Notes: generated by a model from the sequence alone, not told the origin. Positions 17,457 through 27,440 are shown, counted from the first letter of the stretch. The stretch: 64,000 nucleotides of DNA from Saprospiraceae bacterium (GCA_029251525.1 JAQXDE010000038.1:186001-250000), one strand, 5' to 3'. Translations and numbers: made by a program.

Positions 17457-18515
17457 ATGGCAAAAATGAATTTTGGAGGCGTTGAAGAAAACGTCGCAAC
17501 TCGAGAAGAATTCCCCTTAGCAAAAGCTCAAGAAGTTTTAAAAGACGAAACTATTGCCATCATCGGGTATGGTGTTCAAGGTCCAGGACAAGCATTAAAT
17601 TTAAGAGATAACGGATTTAATGTAATTGTTGGTCAACGGTCTCCATCTTTATCTTGGGACAAAGCAGTTGATGATGGATTCGTTCCAGGCGAGACACTTT
17701 TCTCAATAGAAGAAGCTTGTGAGCGAGGAACAGTTATTCAATATTTATTATCTGATGCTGCACAAATTTCTTGTTGGGAAACTATCAAACCATATTTGAC
17801 TCCAGGAAAGGCATTATACTTTTCTCATGGATTTGCAGTTACCTACAAAGAGCGAACCGGGATTATTCCTCCAGCCGATATTGATGTAATTTTAGTTGCA
17901 CCAAAAGGCTCTGGGACAAGTCTTCGGAGAATGTTTGTAGCTGGTCGAGGCTTAAATTCTAGCTATGCTATCTTTCAAGATGCTACTGGACGGGCGAAAG
18001 AAAGAGTGGTTGCTTTAGGAATTGGAATTGGTTCAGGATATTTATTTGAGACAAATTTCCAAAAAGAGGTTTACTCAGATTTGACTGGTGAGCGGGGAAG
18101 TTTAATGGGAGCTATTCAGGGTTTATTTGCAGCCCAATATGATCTGTTGCGAAGTAAGGGCCACTCTCCTTCAGAAGCGTTCAATGAAACAGTAGAGGAA
18201 GCAACTCAATCACTTTATCCTTTGGTGGCTGAAAATGGAATGGATTGGATGTATGCCAACTGTTCGACAACTGCACAACGTGGTGCATTGGATTGGTGGA
18301 AAAAATTCAGAGATGCAGTTAAGCCAGTTTTTGAGGAATTGTATGAAGAGGTAGAAACTGGTCGGGAAGCACAAGCATCAATTGATTCCAATAGCCAAGC
18401 TGATTACCGAGTAAGGTTAGAATCAGAGTTGAAAGAATTACGAGATTCAGAAATGTGGCAAACTGGAAAAGCAGTTCGGGCACTTCGTCCTGAAAATGCG
18501 AAAGTTAAAGCATAG
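17457..18515 (+). CDS. ilvC: Ketol-acid reductoisomerase
   Basis: Second step of valine/isoleucine synthesis: Mg-dependent alkyl migration and NAD(P)H reduction. Seen: the Rossmann loop IIGYGVQGPGQALNLRDNG (residues 35-53), APKGSGTSLRR, the metal-binding DLTGERGSLMGAIQGLF stretch and the later C-terminal helical domain; 352 residues. The QGPGQ and GSGTSLRR variants depart from the usual QGxAxA/GHxVRxxy pattern but are familiar from Bacteroidota enzymes. A terminator-like hairpin follows immediately and sits between it and ilvA. Confidence 0.95.
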   Translation: MAKMNFGGVEENVATREEFPLAKAQEVLKDETIAIIGYGVQGPGQALNLRDNGFNVIVGQRSPSLSWDKAVDDGFVPGETLFSIEEACERGTVIQYLLSDAAQISCWETIKPYLTPGKALYFSHGFAVTYKERTGIIPPADIDVILVAPKGSGTSLRRMFVAGRGLNSSYAIFQDATGRAKERVVALGIGIGSGYLFETNFQKEVYSDLTGERGSLMGAIQGLFAAQYDLLRSKGHSPSEAFNETVEEATQSLYPLVAENGMDWMYANCSTTAQRGALDWWKKFRDAVKPVFEELYEEVETGREAQASIDSNSQADYRVRLESELKELRDSEMWQTGKAVRALRPENAKVKA

Positions 18516-18527
18516 AATGAATAATTG

Positions 18528-18565
18528 ACTAAGGGTGTAACTTAAAGTTTCACCCTTAGTTTTTT
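18528..18565 (+). terminator. Intrinsic terminator or attenuator between ilvC and ilvA
   Basis: Arms 18528-18537 (ACTAAGGGTG) and 18551-18560 (CACCCTTAGT) pair perfectly; four further inner pairs close a three-base loop; a T-run follows at 18560-18565. It lies inside the ilv gene series, only 15 bases before the ilvA ATG, so it either ends the ilvDBNC message or sets the ratio of ilvA to the upstream genes. Confidence 0.85.
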
Positions 18566-18579
18566 AAAAAATAATTTCC

Positions 18580-19848
18580 ATGAAAGTTCCCATCAAAGCA
18601 AGCAAATTTATTTCCATTGAAAAAATTTACAAAGCGAAAGTTCGGCTTAAAGGAGTAGTCGATCATACCCCGCTAATGCGAAATTTTAATCTTTCTGAAA
18701 ATTATGATTGTAATATTTTTCTAAAAAGAGAAGATCTTCAGGTTGTACGTTCCTATAAAATTAGAGGAGCTTACAATAAAATGGCTTCCATGAAGAAAAA
18801 GGATTTGGAAAATGGAATCGTTTGTGCGAGTGCTGGAAATCATGCGCAGGGTGTAGCATTAGCTTGTCAGAAATTAGATGTAAATGGGAAAATTTATATG
18901 CCTGGAACTACTCCAAAACAAAAAATTGATAAGGTTAGACGATTTGGAAAAGAACGAGTAGAAATTATTTTGAATGGAGATACTTTTGATGCCTCCTACA
19001 TGATGGCGTTGGCGGACTCTGAAGAAAATAATAAAGTTTTCGTCCATCCTTTCAATGATGAAAAAGTGATTGAAGGACAAGCCACTGTGGGTTTGGAAAT
19101 TTTAGAAGATTGTGAGGAAAATATTGATTTTGTTTTCGTTGCGATTGGTGGTGGTGGTTTAGTTTCTGGTTTAGGAAGTTGTTTAAAACAAATTTCTCCA
19201 AAGACAAAAATAATAGGAGTCGAACCAAAAGGTGCTGCTGCCATGTATGAATCATTGCAAAAAAATGAATTGGTAACTCTTGAAAAGATAGATCCCTTCG
19301 TCGATGGTGCCGCAGTACAGAGAGTAGGGGAGACTACTTTTAATTATTGTAGAAATATTATTGATGATATGATTCTGGTTCCTGAAGGGAAAGTTTGTTC
19401 CACCATCCTGCAATTGTATAATGAGGAAGCAATTGTGGCGGAGCCAGCTGGTGCGTTGACAATTGCAGCGTTGGATTTCTATAAAGAAAAAATAAAAGGA
19501 AAGAATGTAGTCTGTGTCGTGAGCGGAGGAAACAATGATATTACTCGGACGGAAGAGATCAAAGAACGATCACTTTTATATGAAGGTCTTAAACATTATT
19601 TTTTAATTCGTTTTCCACAGAGAGCAGGTGCGCTCAGGGAATTTTTAAATAATGTTTTAGGAAAGAATGATGACATCACACATTTTGAATATACTAAGAA
19701 AACAAATCGAAATGCTGGTCCAGCTTTGATTGGAATAGAACTAAAAGATCCAAAAGATTATGATGGGTTGATTGAGCGAATGAAAAAAAATGAGATTAAA
19801 TTTCAAACATTAACCGATAATCCTACTTTGTTTGAATTGCTGGTTTGA
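18580..19848 (+). CDS. ilvA: Threonine ammonia-lyase (threonine dehydratase)
   Basis: Makes 2-oxobutyrate from threonine for isoleucine synthesis. Seen: the PLP lysine K60 in VVRSYKIRGAYNKM; the phosphate-binding VCASAGNHAQGVALAC; the glycine-rich AIGGGGLVSGLG; and a C-terminal ACT-like regulatory region (about 335-422, HYFLIRFPQRAGALREFL). 422 residues with one regulatory domain, the shorter biosynthetic form. Last gene of the ilv series, after an intervening hairpin. Confidence 0.95.
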   Translation: MKVPIKASKFISIEKIYKAKVRLKGVVDHTPLMRNFNLSENYDCNIFLKREDLQVVRSYKIRGAYNKMASMKKKDLENGIVCASAGNHAQGVALACQKLDVNGKIYMPGTTPKQKIDKVRRFGKERVEIILNGDTFDASYMMALADSEENNKVFVHPFNDEKVIEGQATVGLEILEDCEENIDFVFVAIGGGGLVSGLGSCLKQISPKTKIIGVEPKGAAAMYESLQKNELVTLEKIDPFVDGAAVQRVGETTFNYCRNIIDDMILVPEGKVCSTILQLYNEEAIVAEPAGALTIAALDFYKEKIKGKNVVCVVSGGNNDITRTEEIKERSLLYEGLKHYFLIRFPQRAGALREFLNNVLGKNDDITHFEYTKKTNRNAGPALIGIELKDPKDYDGLIERMKKNEIKFQTLTDNPTLFELLV

Positions 19849-19967
19849 TTTGTTTAACTTAATATTAAGTATAAATTAATATTTTTTAAGGTGTAAATAA
19901 AGCTGTTTTGAATTTAGTGTACTTCTTGTTCCAAATCAAAAAAAACATTTGTTGGTTCTAAAATTCA

Positions 19968-20760
19968 CTATAAATGTTGCTCCTCATATGCTACAACAAA
20001 TCGAAAATCATCTCCAATTTTAGACTTTAAAAGTCTAGAAAATTCCGTTTTAATTTTTTGGATTTAAGTTGTTGCTTTTGGCAAAGTTCAAAAGTGGCTA
20101 TCAATTTCGTTGATGCCTAAATATTTTTTAATCACTTTGAAGGTCGAAAACTAACCTTATTGGACAATATATTTCATTGTTTTGGTTGGTTCTTGAAATT
20201 ATTTTTGCGGTATAATTTTCCAGCCAACGGGGTTTAAAAGTTTTAGATAATGGGGATGAGAAAATGTTTACTCTAGTAAGTTGTTATAAAATTGTTTATA
20301 AATAATATGGAGTGTTCAAAGTACTCTAAAGCATTCAATAAATCTGCATTTTCTTTCCATTCAATTATCTTTAGATTAAGTTTTAAATTTCTTTTTCAGT
20401 TGTCTTAATAGTTTGTTGAACATCATATTATAATCTACAGTAGTTAAATCCTCTATAGTCTTTTTCTTTTTTTATTCAAATGTAGACTGTTAATAATTAT
20501 AAAACCTTGGTTGAAATCAAGATTTTATATCTTTTATATTTCGACTTAAGTTTTCGGTAGTCAGGTGAGGTTAAAAGGTAATATATTCGAATGGAACGAC
20601 CTGGATCACTATAGTTACTTCGATTAAGCAAAAGCTGATTTTTTGCTTGAGGCGCAATTGTCAAAAGATTAATTTCTATTTGGATCCTTCCCAATCGGTC
20701 ATTTTTCTACACTGCCATTCAAAGCTTAGGAGGTTTTCTATCTGCCGATAAATAAAATTT
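19968..20760 (-). pseudogene. Decayed gene of unrecognised family
   Basis: The minus strand reads as a broken protein across several frames. In order: KFYLSADRKPPKL; EWQCRKMTD; LGRIQIEINLLTIAPQAKN and LLLNRSNYSDPGRSIRIYYL (open for about 65 codons); TIEDLTTVDYNMMFNKLLRQ; LKIIEWKENADLLNALEYFE then HSILFINNFITTY; KVIKKYLGINEIDSHF; and IQKIKTEFSRLLKSKIGDDF then RFVVAYEEQHL before a TAG at 19968. Successive pieces have protein-like composition and lie in one direction, which chance stops would not give. I infer a gene of about 260 codons destroyed by several frameshifts and stops. Function not recognised. About 120 bases on the ilvA side are empty. Confidence 0.6.
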
Positions 20761-20845
20761 AAACAAATATCATTTTTTATCTATATATTTACATTTATGA
20801 AAATAATATTTAATTTTTTTTAAATACTTAAAAGACCGACTGCCC

Positions 20846-21223
20846 ATGAAAATTTTAGTTTGTGAAGATGAGGAAATCTTATTGACTTCCTTAGCGTTTC
20901 GATTAAAAAAACAAGGATTTGAAATTATTTTAGCCAAAGATGGGAAGGAAGCTTTGGAGAAAATAAAATCAGAATCTCCTGATTTAATTGTGGCAGATAT
21001 TATGATGCCTCAGGTAACAGGTTTGGAACTTATTACTTTTGTAAGAAAAAAGATGAAAAGCGACTTGCCGATCATAATGATTTCTGCCTTAGGAAACGAC
21101 GATACAGTTTTAGAGGCTTTTAGAAAAGGTGCAACTGATTTTATATCTAAACCTTTCAAACCTTCAGAGTTGGTTCTTCGAATCAGAATGGTTTTCCAAC
21201 AGATGGAATTAGCTACTAACTAG
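20846..21223 (+). CDS. Stand-alone response regulator receiver protein (CheY-like)
   Basis: Seen: a single receiver domain filling all 125 residues, with the acidic pocket E7/D8/E9, phospho-acceptor D51 in VADIMMPQ, S80, and the conserved K102 in FISKPFKPSEL. No output domain. Family knowledge: such proteins relay phosphate or bind a partner directly. No kinase gene is adjacent and both flanks are decayed or empty, so the partner is unknown. A strong hairpin at 21237-21276 follows the stop. Confidence 0.92.
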   Translation: MKILVCEDEEILLTSLAFRLKKQGFEIILAKDGKEALEKIKSESPDLIVADIMMPQVTGLELITFVRKKMKSDLPIIMISALGNDDTVLEAFRKGATDFISKPFKPSELVLRIRMVFQQMELATN

Positions 21224-21236
21224 AATATCCATTTTC

Positions 21237-21276
21237 AGGAGGCAGTTGTTAGATGAGAATCTGCTAACTGCCTCCT
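21237..21276. terminator. Strong hairpin after the receiver gene
   Basis: Arms AGGAGGCAGTT (21237-21247) and AACTGCCTCCT (21266-21276) pair perfectly over 11 bases, with a further AGAT/ATCT pairing inside. There is no T-tract, so it may be a weak terminator or a 3'-end stabiliser. Confidence 0.6.
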
Positions 21277-21493
21277 AAAAATCACCTCCTAATCCTCTCC
21301 TTATTTTTCTTATTTCCAAAAATGAGACTATTTTTGTAGGAAACTTAGTAACAATAATTGAGTTATACATTATTTACTTTATTTTTATCTAGTTAAGAGT
21401 TATTTTTGCTCTTTATGCACTACCTGCGCGTTTTTATAAAATAACGATTAATTATTTATCATTTTTTTATCCTTGAAATAGAAAAATTACATT

Positions 21494-22354
21494 ATGAAAG
21501 GAATTATCCTTGCAGGTGGATTAGGTACGCGACTTTATCCACTTACACTTGCAGTTAGTAAACAATTGATGCCGGTCTATGATAAGCCGATGATTTATTA
21601 TCCGTTGTCAATTTTATTGCAAGCAGGTATCCGAGATATAGCTATTATTTCTACACCGCATGACTTGCCTGATTTTGAGAAATTACTAAAAGATGGTAGT
21701 GACATAGGATGTAATTTTACTTACATCGCTCAGTATGAACCAAATGGTTTAGCCCAGGCATTCGTATTGGGAGAAGATTTTATTGGAGAAGATAGTGTTG
21801 CACTAGTTTTAGGGGATAATATTTTTTACGGAAATGGTTTGAAAGAGTTATTACAAGCAAGTGCAAATCCGAATGGAGGAGTTGTCTTTGCATATCAAGT
21901 TGCCGACCCTGAAAGGTATGGTGTAGTTGAATTTGATAAAAATTTTAAAGCACTTTCGATTGAGGAAAAGCCTGGAAATCCAAAATCAAATTATGCTGTT
22001 CCAGGTTTATATTTTTACGATAACTCAGTAGTTGAGGTAGCGAAAAATTTAAAACCAAGTCCACGAGGAGAATATGAAATTACCGATGTCAATAAATATT
22101 ATTTGGAAAAAGGATTACTACAAGTAGGAGTCTTAAGTCGGGGTGTTGCATGGTTAGATACAGGTACTCACAAGTCACTAGTTCAAGCCGGACAATTTAT
22201 TGAGGTAATTGAAGATAGACAAGGTTTGAAGATTGGTTGTATCGAAGAAATTGCATGGAATATGGGTTTCATCGATGATGAGCAATTGAAACGACTTGGG
22301 CAAAAATATATTAAAAGTGGATATGGTGAATATCTGCTTCGTCTACTTAAATAA
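21494..22354 (+). CDS. rfbA: Glucose-1-phosphate thymidylyltransferase
   Basis: Makes dTDP-glucose, the entry step to dTDP-rhamnose and related surface sugars. Seen: the nucleotidyl-transferase N-terminus [15 protein letters not shown] (residues 4-18) with [26 protein letters not shown] (metal-binding Asp); and [20 protein letters not shown]. The 286-residue length is typical. The usual partners rfbB, rfbC and rfbD are not nearby. Downstream lies a 1.9-kb zone of decayed DNA, so genes may have been lost next to it. Gene symbol could equally be rmlA. Confidence 0.95.
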   Translation: MKGIILAGGLGTRLYPLTLAVSKQLMPVYDKPMIYYPLSILLQAGIRDIAIISTPHDLPDFEKLLKDGSDIGCNFTYIAQYEPNGLAQAFVLGEDFIGEDSVALVLGDNIFYGNGLKELLQASANPNGGVVFAYQVADPERYGVVEFDKNFKALSIEEKPGNPKSNYAVPGLYFYDNSVVEVAKNLKPSPRGEYEITDVNKYYLEKGLLQVGVLSRGVAWLDTGTHKSLVQAGQFIEVIEDRQGLKIGCIEEIAWNMGFIDDEQLKRLGQKYIKSGYGEYLLRLLK

Positions 22355-22913
22355 TAGCTAAAGTTAAAGTAATAATTATGCACGCTCGTTAATGACTCAT
22401 TCATAAACGGTCGTTCCTACTACTAAATAGATAATTATCAATTATTTTATTAAAGACAAATAATTTTTGAGGAAACCTATTTTCTTGAAGCTATTTCTAT
22501 AGGGAACTGTCCAAATGATTTGTTTTTTTACTTCTTTTTAGACCTTATTTTATGTCAGTTTTCATTCAACTAATGTCACTCTTATTCCATTCATAGTAAT
22601 TATGTCATATAATAAAGCCCTAGGTTCTCAGTTTATTTGAAATTGCTTTTCATTTGGTTTATTATTTTATTTTTTCTTAAAATTTCCCGTCGTAAGATCA
22701 AAAAGCAGTTAGTCCTCAAGTCGTGTATAGATTTTTACTTTGATTACCTATAATATGGCATTGATTATTATTTGAGTGTGAGCACTATGTGCCAGATATT
22801 AATAAATGAAATAATTACATTCTAATCTTTAATAATCCTCTTATACTCCCTCAAAATCAGTTCTAGTTACGTCTAAATTTTAGATTTAGCATTGACTTAG
22901 GACATTAACCTAG
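22355..22913. other. Gene-free stretch after rfbA
   Basis: No intact gene. Scattered minus-strand fragments resemble protein (for example LGNVLSQ and NLDVTRTDFEG near 22850-22910) and could continue the remnant that starts at 23051. Nothing else recognised. Confidence 0.4.
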
Positions 22914-23051
22914 CTAAAATGATAGGGTAATTGAAGCTTGAATATAACTGTCATCTCCATAACTGCTGAAAGATACTGATGTAGTTTTGGTTTGTGCTGA
23001 ATAGCAAATGAATCCAAAAAAGGCTGATTCCATAGAAAGTATATTCCTCAT
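22914..23051 (-). pseudogene. Remnant of a secreted-protein gene (signal peptide and first residues)
   Basis: A 45-codon minus-strand frame from ATG 23051 to TAG 22914. It has a signal-peptide-like start with the core AFFGFICYSAQ, then a beta-rich TTSVSFSSYGDDSYIQASI stretch typical of mature secreted proteins. Downstream the sequence dissolves into stops. I infer the 5' end of a second decayed T9SS or exported-protein gene, distinct from the one upstream whose C-terminal sorting domain ends at 23118. Confidence 0.45.
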
Positions 23052-23117
23052 TCTATGGAACAGAGATAAAAAACAATCCTAATTAATTATTACAAGATTG
23101 TAAAAATAGCGCTAGTG

Positions 23118-24050
23118 TCATTGTGTTATTTTTTTGTAATCATAATCTCCTTTATCATTTTGGGTATGAATAAAACATTGTCTTTTGGGTAGGTTTGAAA
23201 TATTAATAATAGTTGCTTCACCTTCGAAATGCATCTCTAAAATTTGAGTTCCTGATATTTTAAAAATACTAATTTTGGACAAATGATTTTCTGATTGTAT
23301 TAAAAGCTAATCGATAACTAGCTTAGGATAAGCTATCAATGAGGAGGACATTATGTCATTAATGCCAGTGGTTGACTGGGTGGATATAAAAATAACGGTA
23401 GTACCAGATAATTCCTGAAGTTTTCATGACTAGTTGCTGCTTAACGGATACTGTATTATTCTGATATAACTGTGAGAAGTTTTGATTGATTAATCGTTCT
23501 AGAACCTTTACCATCTGCCACATTCTAAGGATAGGTTTTATCACTTGCATTTGCTGATGTTATAGTAGCTTATATTGTGTAAATTTTCATCGCTTACAGT
23601 GATTGTTGAAATATTTCTCTCTCTAATAACGAATATACTCTCTATCAAGACAACTCCTTAGTCACTAACATTAATTGCTCCGCTAGGTATTTTACAGGTA
23701 TATTCTAGCACTTGGTATTCAACTCTAGAATTAACTTTGATTCTGATCCAAACATTCTTAAAATTATTATTAATAATGCTTCAATAGTGAATTGCTGTTG
23801 GTTCTTGCCTTTTTGGATAAAAGTTAATGAGTTATGATTTTAGGATAAAAAGTCATTAAAAATAGCAAAATTGCTATCGTCATTAGCTTCATCCAACTTT
23901 TAATGTTTTAATTGAGAACTAACTTCATTTGAGGGTGAATGAGTATATTGAATCCAGTTTTGTAAGTTATCCTTTTTGTTGGTCGCTTAGCCATTTTATC
24001 TAATTTGTAAAGCCAAACTGATTACCAAAGGAGTTGAGTATAAAATTGCT
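23118..24050 (-). pseudogene. Decayed T9SS-secreted protein gene with recognisable sorting domain
   Basis: The minus strand, read across frames, gives in order: NFILNSFGNQFGFTN; IKWLSDQQKG; LDEANDDSNFAIFNDFLS then NSLTFIQKGKNQQQFTIEA; VEYQVLEYTCKIPSGAINVS then GVVLIES; ATITSANASDKTYP and NVADGKGSRTINQS. The end is a near-complete T9SS type A sorting domain: IAYPKLVID, a stop (TAG at 23307-23309), LLIQSENHLSKISIFKISG, TQILEMHFEGEATIINISNL, PKRQCFIHTQNDKG and DYDYKKITQ, with a TGA at 23118-23120. Family knowledge: these domains begin YPNP and end in KxIKK-like lysines. Many stops and frameshifts, so it cannot make a functional product. Confidence 0.8.
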
Positions 24051-24233
24051 GACGATGATTCAAAACAAGTATTAGTTTTTCTACTTTTAATGGTATTGTC
24101 TAAAATAGAGTATTGTAATTTGGAGGTAAAAGGAAATGAAAAAAAATATCATTTCGAGTGATATATGATTTAAATTATTTTATTAGTAGGGTCTTTTGTG
24201 TTTTTTGCGGTTCAAAAACAGCGTCTCTAGAAG

Positions 24234-24263
24234 TTTGAATATTTTCAAAAAGCACTACCTTTG
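24234..24263 (+). promoter_or_regulatory. Bacteroidota-type promoter for mtaB
   Basis: TTTG at 24234-24237 and TACCTTTG at 24256-24263 (consensus TAnnTTTG) are separated by 18 bases, the best -33/-7 pair in the window. Transcription would start near 24270, leaving a leader of about 28 bases before the ATG at 24298. Confidence 0.75.
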
Positions 24264-24297
24264 TATTACTTTTAAAAAAATTAATAAAGAATAGAAA

Positions 24298-25656
24298 ATG
24301 GCGACGCCAAGGACAGTAGCATTTTATACATTAGGTTGCAAACTCAATTACTCCGAAACTTCGGCTATCGGCCGAAGTTTTGAAGACCGAGGTTATTCAG
24401 AAGTGAAATTTGAGGAAGGCGCTAACATTTATGTAATCAATACTTGTTCAGTAACTGAATTTGCAGATAAAAAATGTCGACAAATAGTTCGTCGGGCATT
24501 GCGATTTTCACCTGAAGCATTTGTTGTGGTAATTGGTTGTTACGCACAATTAAAACCTAAAGAAATTTCAGAAATTCCAGGAGTTGATTTAGTTTTAGGA
24601 GCTGCTGAGAAATTTCGAATTTTAGATTTTATTGATGATTTGAGTAAAGTAACGGATAAAGGAATGATTCGAGCAGGTGATGTTAAAGAAGCGAATCAAT
24701 TTATCAATGCCTTTTCATTTGGAGATCGAACTCGATCATTTTTGAAAGTGCAAGATGGATGTAATTATAAATGTACTTTTTGTACCATTCCTTTAGCTCG
24801 TGGAAAGAGTCGAAGTGATACAATTGAAAGTGTAATTGCTAATGCAAAAAAAATTGGAGAAGCAGGGACGAAAGAAATTGTTTTGACGGGAGTAAATTTG
24901 GGGGATTTTGGAAATGGAACAGAAGTAATTGAAGGAATGCGTCCGAAGAAAGAAGCGATGTTTATTGACTTAATCAGAGAGTTAGACAAAGTGGAGGAAA
25001 TTAAAAGATTTAGAATTTCATCTATTGAACCTAATTTATGCACAGACGAAGTGATTGAATTTGTAGCAGAATCAGAACGGTTTGTTCCACATTTTCACAT
25101 GCCTTTACAAAGTGGAAATGATAAACAATTAAGAATGATGAGTCGTCGTTATAAAAGTGATTTGTATATTCAACGTGTGAAAAAAATCAAGTCTATGATG
25201 CCTCATTGTTGCATTGGGGTCGATGTAATTGTAGGTTTTCCAGGTGAGACGGACGAGGATTTTTTAGAGACGGTTGAATTTTTAGAAAATTTAGATATTT
25301 CATATTTACACGTCTTTACTTATTCCGAACGAGCGAATACTCCTGCTGCAGAAATGGAAAATGTGGTTCCAATAGAGAAAAGAAGAAAAAGGAATGAGAT
25401 ACTTAGAAATTTGTCAGCAAAGAAAAAGGATAATTTCTATAAACAATATTTAGGTCGGTACCGTGATATACTTTTTGAAGTGCATCGAGATAAAACAAAG
25501 ATGACAGGATTTACTGACAACTATATAAAAGTGGAGTTGCCTTTCCAAGCAGAATTGATTAATAAAATAGCTACGGTCCAATTACAAAATATCAATGAAG
25601 AAGGAAATGTCGAGTCAATGTTGGCAGATATTCCAGAGGCAATTTTTGATTGTTAA
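24298..25656 (+). CDS. mtaB: tRNA t6A37 methylthiotransferase MtaB
   Basis: A radical-SAM enzyme that adds a methylthio group to N6-threonylcarbamoyladenosine at tRNA position 37. Seen: the N-terminal UPF0004 domain with its cluster cysteines C14 (TLGCKLN), C50 (NTCSVT) and C81 (GCYAQ); the radical-SAM motif C155-x3-C159-x2-C162 (DGCNYKCTFCTIP); and a C-terminal TRAM-like part. TLGCKLNYSE points to MtaB rather than MiaB or RimO. 452 residues. Single-gene transcript with its own promoter (24234-24263) and terminator (25688-25729). Confidence 0.94.
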   Translation: MATPRTVAFYTLGCKLNYSETSAIGRSFEDRGYSEVKFEEGANIYVINTCSVTEFADKKCRQIVRRALRFSPEAFVVVIGCYAQLKPKEISEIPGVDLVLGAAEKFRILDFIDDLSKVTDKGMIRAGDVKEANQFINAFSFGDRTRSFLKVQDGCNYKCTFCTIPLARGKSRSDTIESVIANAKKIGEAGTKEIVLTGVNLGDFGNGTEVIEGMRPKKEAMFIDLIRELDKVEEIKRFRISSIEPNLCTDEVIEFVAESERFVPHFHMPLQSGNDKQLRMMSRRYKSDLYIQRVKKIKSMMPHCCIGVDVIVGFPGETDEDFLETVEFLENLDISYLHVFTYSERANTPAAEMENVVPIEKRRKRNEILRNLSAKKKDNFYKQYLGRYRDILFEVHRDKTKMTGFTDNYIKVELPFQAELINKIATVQLQNINEEGNVESMLADIPEAIFDC

Positions 25657-25687
25657 AAATAAGAGAACCAAATTATAATTTATTAAA

Positions 25688-25729
25688 AGAAAGACAATCA
25701 AGTAAATACTGTTTGATTGTCTTTTTTTT
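25688..25729 (+). terminator. Intrinsic terminator of mtaB
   Basis: Arms 25691-25701 (AAGACAATCAA) and 25713-25723 pair with an 11-base loop, followed by an eight-base T-run. The flanking A-rich left side could make it work weakly on the minus strand too. Confidence 0.88.
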
Positions 25730-25983
25730 GATAAAAATAAATTACTTAAATTCTTTGATTTCTTTTCAACCTATCTATTTTTGATATGTGTTTTGACCAA
25801 TTCATTAAAAAGTTGATATTGTGGTATTTAAATGAATAAGATTTATGTTCATAGACAAATTTCGCTGTCAGTTTAGAGTTGGAATCAAGAGCAACCAATG
25901 GAAGTATTCATTTCAATTTTGACATACAAACCATTATTTGTCAAAGAATTAATTTTTCATTAAAAAAATAATTTCAATAAAAT

Positions 25984-27171
25984 ATGTATCCAAATCTTTC
26001 TTATTTACTGCATGATTTAATCGGAACAGATCCAGATAACTGGACTTCTATTTTTCAAACTTTCGGATTGCTAATGGCGCTTGCATTTTTGTCAGCTGCT
26101 TGGAACCTGTATTCCGAATTAAGACGAAAAGAGAAGCAAGGTATTTTTACTTTTACTTCTCAAAAAGTAATAATTGGTGATCCTGTTAAACCTACTGATG
26201 TAGCAGTAAATGGAATAATTGGATTTCTTGTAGGATTTAAGCTATTGTACATCGCTCAAAATTTTGACGTCGTTAAAAATGATATGCCAGGTACAGTTTT
26301 TTCAACTACTGGAAGTGTAGTTGGAGGGATCGCTGGGTTATTACTTTTCGCTGGATATAAATATTGGGAGCAGAATAGTGAGAAACTGGAAAAACCAATT
26401 GAGAAAGAGGTAAAAATTTTTCCTAGTGATCGAACGGGCGATATTACAGTTGTAGCAGCTATTACTGGTATACTGGGCGCTAAGATTTTTGCACTTATTG
26501 AAACTCCAAAACAATTTTTTGCTGATCCAATTGGTGAACTCTTTTCAGGCAGCGGACTTGCAATTTATGGTGGTTTGATAGGAGGAGCATTAGGAGTAAT
26601 TTCATATATAAAGTGGAAGAAAATTTCTGTTCCTCATTTCGCAGATGCAGTTGCACCAGGATTAATTTTATCCTACGGAGTAGGTCGAATGGGTTGCCAA
26701 TTGTCAGGAGATGGAGATTGGGGAATACCAGTAAAAACGGCTGAATATGATTATAGTGAAGCTCCAGGATGGTTGTCATGGGCACCAGATTGGGTTTGGT
26801 CATCGACCTATCCTCATAATGTTAATATGGAAGGAATTAGAATTGATGGTTACCCTTGGCAATATAATACTCAATTAGGAGATGCAGTATTTGCTACGCC
26901 AATTTGGGAAATCGCTGCATCATTTGCTATTTTTGGAATCCTTTGGGGAATTAGAAAAAAGATAACGGCTCCGGGAGTTTTATTTTGTATTTATTTAATT
27001 TTTAATGGGGTAGAAAGATATTGGATTGAATCATGGAGAGTAAATGACCGCTATGATTGGTTGCCATTTAATTGGACTCAAGCGGAATTAATAGCTGTAT
27101 TGTTAATGGTATTGGGTGTTGCTTTAGGATTTTTTCTTTGGAGAAAAAACAAAACAGTAGTTGCGGAATAA
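25984..27171 (+). CDS. lgt: Prolipoprotein diacylglyceryl transferase
   Basis: Inner-membrane enzyme that attaches diacylglycerol from phosphatidylglycerol to the lipobox cysteine of lipoproteins, several of which are encoded in this window. Seen: multiple membrane segments, the Lgt signature in its Bacteroidota form GVGRMGCQLSGDGDWG, an AIYGGLIGGALGV block (catalytic-loop region), and a late RYWIESWRVNDRY arginine/tryptophan block. The 395 residues exceed the E. coli protein because of inserts between membrane segments. Preceded by a 327-bp gap in which I see only the mtaB terminator. Confidence 0.92.
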   Translation: MYPNLSYLLHDLIGTDPDNWTSIFQTFGLLMALAFLSAAWNLYSELRRKEKQGIFTFTSQKVIIGDPVKPTDVAVNGIIGFLVGFKLLYIAQNFDVVKNDMPGTVFSTTGSVVGGIAGLLLFAGYKYWEQNSEKLEKPIEKEVKIFPSDRTGDITVVAAITGILGAKIFALIETPKQFFADPIGELFSGSGLAIYGGLIGGALGVISYIKWKKISVPHFADAVAPGLILSYGVGRMGCQLSGDGDWGIPVKTAEYDYSEAPGWLSWAPDWVWSSTYPHNVNMEGIRIDGYPWQYNTQLGDAVFATPIWEIAASFAIFGILWGIRKKITAPGVLFCIYLIFNGVERYWIESWRVNDRYDWLPFNWTQAELIAVLLMVLGVALGFFLWRKNKTVVAE

Positions 27172-27440
27172 TTGAATAATCTTATTGCTTATAACAATTC
27201 TAGAGATGAGACGGAGATAACTAAGTTAATTCAAAGTAATGGGGAAATAAATGCATCCTCCGATGTACACTAACATCATCAATAAACTTTAGTGGTGTTT
27301 TATTTAGGGAACTATTTTTTTCAGTAGATAACATCAATATTTTTCATTAACTATTATTTGATTTGGTGTTTTGTATCAGGTATAATATTGTTTATAATTA
27401 TTTTTTTAAAATTATTGGTGGTTGGATTGTTGAGTTCCGA
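27172..27440. other. Intergenic stretch after lgt, nothing recognised
   Basis: No gene and no clear regulatory element before the bidirectional terminator that starts at 27442. Confidence 0.5.
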
